NCBI RefSeq assembly: GCF_000001735.4
Contig: NC_003074.8
Coordinates: 19,413,261-19,477,260 of the forward strand
Reading direction: 5' to 3'
Length of the DNA stretch: 64,000 nucleotides
From: Arabidopsis thaliana
Lineage: Eukaryota > Streptophyta > Magnoliopsida > Brassicales > Brassicaceae
Part shown: piece by piece, positions 60,625 to 64,000 of the stretch
How the letters are laid out: every line of letters starts with the position of its first letter
Position numbering within the stretch: the stretch's first letter is position 1
Notes under the pieces: generated by a model
Seen by the model: the letters and a program-made list of their open reading frames with translations, nothing else
Databases searched by the model: none
What the model was told of the DNA's origin: nothing
Translations under genes and position numbers: made by a program

Positions 60625-61898
60625 TAAATGACACAGAACAAAGAGAATTGAGAAACGATTCTCAAACAATCTCTGTTTTTTTTCATGATTCATCAGTATT
60701 TTTATTTTATTTATAACAAATCGTGAAGGTATTTGAGGTTCACGTTTTACATAATACGCCTCAGCTTGAGCCCTGAAAGTGGCGCTAGACTCCATGATCA
60801 ATGTTGTTTAGTTGATTACGCTGTTATACCTTCGCTGGTTTACGTTTGATTATTCTAGGGGCTTGTTTATGATGTCAAGACTCAAGACTTGTTCAAAGTG
60901 TACCAAAACTTTGGTTCAATACATGAGACTACAATGCATTTATGTTCCGTGGGCTTGCAAAATGGCTTGAATAAGCTAGAAAAACCCACTAACAAATATT
61001 TGTATAGTATCCTTTTCTTTTTTTTTTCTCTTTTATTATTGAATGCTCTTCTTGTTCGAATAGTCCAGAATATGGACGTTTGAATAAAGGCCGTATATAG
61101 GCCCGTAGCACTTTTAAGTTCTAACCATGTATTCAATACTATCTTTAAGAAATTCAGAAAAAGTGTATGTTCTGAAATTAAGATTGTAAAATAAGAAAAA
61201 AAAGATTGTAAAATAAGCATGATTAAGATGTATATATGTAACTCATTTATTACGGATGTTTCTTCATGTGAAGTAACTCTAAACCATTAAGACTTCTAGA
61301 CTCTAGTGACCGATTTTGTTAATCAACATATTTGGTTATAGGCGCCATCTCCATTTTTTAACCATCCTTCCATGTTCCATCTGATAAACTACTAAAATTA
61401 CACATTTATCAATTAACTCAAATAACAAACAAACAAAATTGATAGCTTTGTTATAAGCACTATTTTGTTTCAACTGTATGTCTGTATCATCATCTGAATA
61501 CATTTTTTATATATAAAAAAAAAGACCATTTGAATTCATTCGAATTCAGATTGTCAAAATTATGTGGTTGAAATCAAAGTATGCATGGTCTAATAGCATC
61601 TGCAATAAAAATATTCCAAGCAAGGAACAAAAAAAAACTAGTGTATATGCACTAATACCTTTTATATATATATATATATTTGGTCTTTGATCACCCAAAA
61701 ATCCAAAATAAAAAATCTAGACTTTCTAATACACATTCATTGTGAAATTTATAAATTTATGACCCACATGCATACATTTATACATATTCATGCAAACTTT
61801 CTATATCTCTGTATATATATATATATCAACCCTCCCTCCATAATCTCTATACCTCTTCTCTCTCCTCCTTAGTCTTTAGCAGATACAGAGTCAGAACA
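60625..61898. other. Intergenic region and OFP6 promoter
   Basis: AT-rich. Contains a (TA)n run at about 61664-61679 and another near 61814-61825, about 80 bp before OFP6. No gene was recognised. Confidence 0.5.
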
Positions 61899-62378
61899 AT
61901 GGCGACTAAAAGCAAGAAGAAGATCCTGAAGACTGTATCTGTTGTCGACATCAGCTGCGGCAACTGTATAAAACCAACTTTCGCCTCTATTTTCAACTTT
62001 TTCTCCAAAAAGCCTAAACGTCCCTCGTCTACTTACCGTCACTGCCACTCCTCCATCTCCTCCGCCACACCCTCCTCCACGCCTTTGGCCACCGCATCCG
62101 TCGCCGTGGAGAAAGATTCTGACGATCCGTACCTAGATTTCCGGCAGTCTATGCTTCAAATGATACTAGAGAACCAGATTTACTCGAAAGATGAACTTAG
62201 AGAGCTTCTTCAATGTTTCCTCAGCCTCAATTCTCACTATCATCACGGCATCATCGTCCGTGCCTTCTCGGAAATATGGGAAGACGTTTCCTCCGCCGCT
62301 GCTTCCGCCGTCGAAGCGTCCCCTCTCATCACCCGTCATGTGTCACGTGCGTCACGTGATTACTATAACTATTACTAG
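61899..62378 (+). CDS. OFP6: Ovate family protein OFP6
   Basis: Plant-specific transcriptional repressor family that interacts with TALE homeodomain proteins and influences organ shape. Single exon, 159 aa. The N terminus is basic (MATKSKKKILK) and Ser/Thr-rich. The OVATE domain lies at about residues 75-135, with DPYLDFRQSMLQMILENQ, ELLQCFLSLNSHYHHGIIVRAFSEIW and the expected spacing. A short C-terminal tail ends SRDYYNYY. The length is typical of the smaller OFPs. The first ATG in the frame is used and directly follows a plausible leader. Corresponds to At3g52525 from memory; the role of this member specifically is not well known to me. Confidence 0.93.
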   Translation: MATKSKKKILKTVSVVDISCGNCIKPTFASIFNFFSKKPKRPSSTYRHCHSSISSATPSSTPLATASVAVEKDSDDPYLDFRQSMLQMILENQIYSKDELRELLQCFLSLNSHYHHGIIVRAFSEIWEDVSSAAASAVEASPLITRHVSRASRDYYNYY

Positions 62379-63544
62379 CTAGGCTATATAATCAATGAAA
62401 ATAAAAATAGCTATCTATCTCGTATTTATGTTTTTGTTAGGGAAGTAACGTTACCGTGATCCTAATAACACTTTTTAATTAGGAATATGCCACGTCATCA
62501 GTATAATGACACGTGGAATAAAAGTGATAATGCTCTTACTTTATTTATCCTTAGCTTTGGTTCTTTTATCTTTAGCTTTGGTATCTTCATTATTCGTCTT
62601 GATACCGTAGCAATGATGGTAAGATAGATGCTAATGTATTATAACTCTGTGTATGTGGATTGTGGTTTGTGGACCTATATTAATCTTCAGGTATTGTAAT
62701 TAAGTAACATCTTTATTTGTTTTTGTTGCGTAGTTATAATCAGCCAAAAAACGAATTGGGATAGATGACATATTTCAAAGGTTTTCGTCACTCGTGACTC
62801 TCTCTGGTAGTGACGTGAATGTTCCCAACTACACGTTAAATTTTATTTATTTTAAGTTACAGTACGATGTCTGTAAATTTTCTGATCTTTAATTAAAATA
62901 TATAATCTTTTGTACAACAAATTTAGATCCTTAACAAAAAATGACAAAAATAAACAAAATTAGATCTGCGTCGACAGAAACAAGATCAACGCTGTTAATG
63001 TAGAAAATAGTATACGACATGAGAGATTAGAGACTTGTAGGTCCACACTAGTTTTATTCGAACAGTATATGAATTCACTTGCATGCGAAATTAGTTTTGT
63101 CATAACTGAATATAACTAGAAATTTTTGACAAAAATGAAAAACAAGAAAGTATAAATTAATGTTAGGAAAATAAGAAAAGATGATACAATATAAGTATTT
63201 ATATAGACCATGGATTACGATTCTTGTTTAAAATCAAATGAGTAAGTGTACGGTGACAATAATAACCTGTCCAAGTACGTAATTATATATATGCCAGAGC
63301 TCTTGAGTGTGGAGTGGACAATGAAGCACGTCGAAAGCTTGTGGCTTTGGGCGATGATAATATGCATCATGCATGTGCATGAGAGAACACATATTTAAGC
63401 TTCGCAATAATTATTAGAAAGAGAAGATAATAATACTGATAATTGATAATCATTACATTACTACACGAGTATTTAATTATTTGTCAACTACGACGAATTT
63501 TTTGGCACACACATGTACACATATCGTATATATATGTATAAAAA
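62379..63544. other. Intergenic downstream of OFP6
   Basis: AT-rich. A CACGTGG at 62511-62517 and CCACGTCA at 62490-62497 lie close together after the OFP6 stop. No gene was recognised. Confidence 0.45.
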
Positions 63545-63883
63545 TTGTATTACATGTTATGGTATGATGCTAGTATCCGACTTGTTATAAATTTTTGTAA
63601 TCATGAAGTTTTGTCAAGTTGGGCACTAAGGTCCAACGGACATTTTTATGACATCAAGTGTGAACTTTTGTCAATGTGGATTGTCAAAAAGAACCAACAT
63701 TTTCCCCCAAAATTTACCTATGTCCCCATTGATTTAGTGAGTTTTTACACCCATCACTACAAAAGGTTTGACGAACTGTTAGAAAATGTAATCGTTACGA
63801 TTAAGAAGACGAGCGATGTTGGAAAGTTCATCCAAATTCACAACATGTTTTTTCAACAAAACAAAAAAAAACTAAATCCGTGA
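63545..63883 (+). pseudogene. Unrecognised 112-codon ORF, possibly a gene fragment
   Basis: The frame is open for 112 codons in AT-rich surroundings and its composition looks protein-like: it has Trp, Cys and His residues and phrases such as SSWALRSNGHFYDIKCELLS and DLVSFYTHHYKRFDELL, instead of low-complexity sequence. I do not recognise a family. It begins at a plain ATG without an obvious leader and lacks an apparent intron or domain signature. It may be a decayed fragment of a larger gene, an exon of a gene beyond the window, or chance. Confidence 0.3.
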
Positions 63884-64000
63884 AGGAATTCTAAAGCTTC
63901 TTAAACTTTTTTAAAAAGTAGGAAGTGTTTGGGCTAACAATAGACTGTTATGTACTCCATATATACAGTTTTACTGATGAGCATAATTTTTTTTTTTTTT
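63884..64000. other. Window end, AT-rich
   Basis: AT-rich sequence ending in a T-run. Nothing recognised. Confidence 0.5.

Overview
This is plant nuclear DNA. It is AT-rich, with widely spaced genes, mostly GT-AG introns of Arabidopsis size and typical plant transposon relics. The genes and their order match my memory of Arabidopsis thaliana chromosome 3, loci At3g52370 to At3g52525. For the spliced genes I rebuilt the exons from the bases, and the protein lengths (436, 329, 320, 341, 541 and 815 aa) agree with the lengths I recall or expect. Locus numbers are from memory and were not looked up. The accession cannot be told from the sequence.

Layout: 1-4.2 kb is intergenic with an RNase H-type retroelement relic. 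FLA15 (fasciclin arabinogalactan protein) is at 4.3-6.3 kb. CP33 (chloroplast RNA-binding protein) at 8.4-9.6 kb faces a 12-exon TatD nuclease gene at 9.8-11.9 kb, tail to tail. SYP122 (plasma-membrane syntaxin) is at 12.6-13.8 kb. A non-autonomous hAT element carrying a 28-bp minisatellite is at 14.8-15.9 kb. OEP7 (chloroplast outer envelope) is at 16.5 kb, PAD4 (immune regulator) at 18.3-21.0 kb and DOF3.5 at 22.2-22.9 kb. A gene-poor stretch with a Helitron end follows, then PUB22 (U-box E3 ligase) at 27.7-29.0 kb. Two LEA_2/NHL-type membrane proteins lie at 33.7 and 37.5 kb, a small membrane protein at 39.2-39.8 kb, and SMXL3 at 42.6-45.5 kb. The 7 kb behind SMXL3 has no convincing coding gene but holds a tandem duplication and an Emigrant/pogo-type MITE. 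A nepenthesin-like aspartyl protease is at 52.4-53.8 kb, a broken F-box gene and a copia fragment at 56.4-57.6 kb, a conserved small protein at 60.2 kb, and OFP6 at 61.9 kb.

These genes do not form an operon-like system; each has its own promoter. Several neighbours (SYP122, PAD4, PUB22 and an NHL-type protein) act in or are linked to immunity, and W-box motifs lie upstream of SYP122, PAD4 and especially PUB22. Whether this clustering exceeds chance is unknown.

I found no clearly undescribed biological system. The observations most worth checking are the hAT element with an array of E2F-like sites, two GC-AG introns in the TatD gene, the tandem duplication and possible noncoding promoter behind SMXL3, short upstream ORFs in the SMXL3 leader, and a poly(A) tract flanked by a 10-bp direct repeat.
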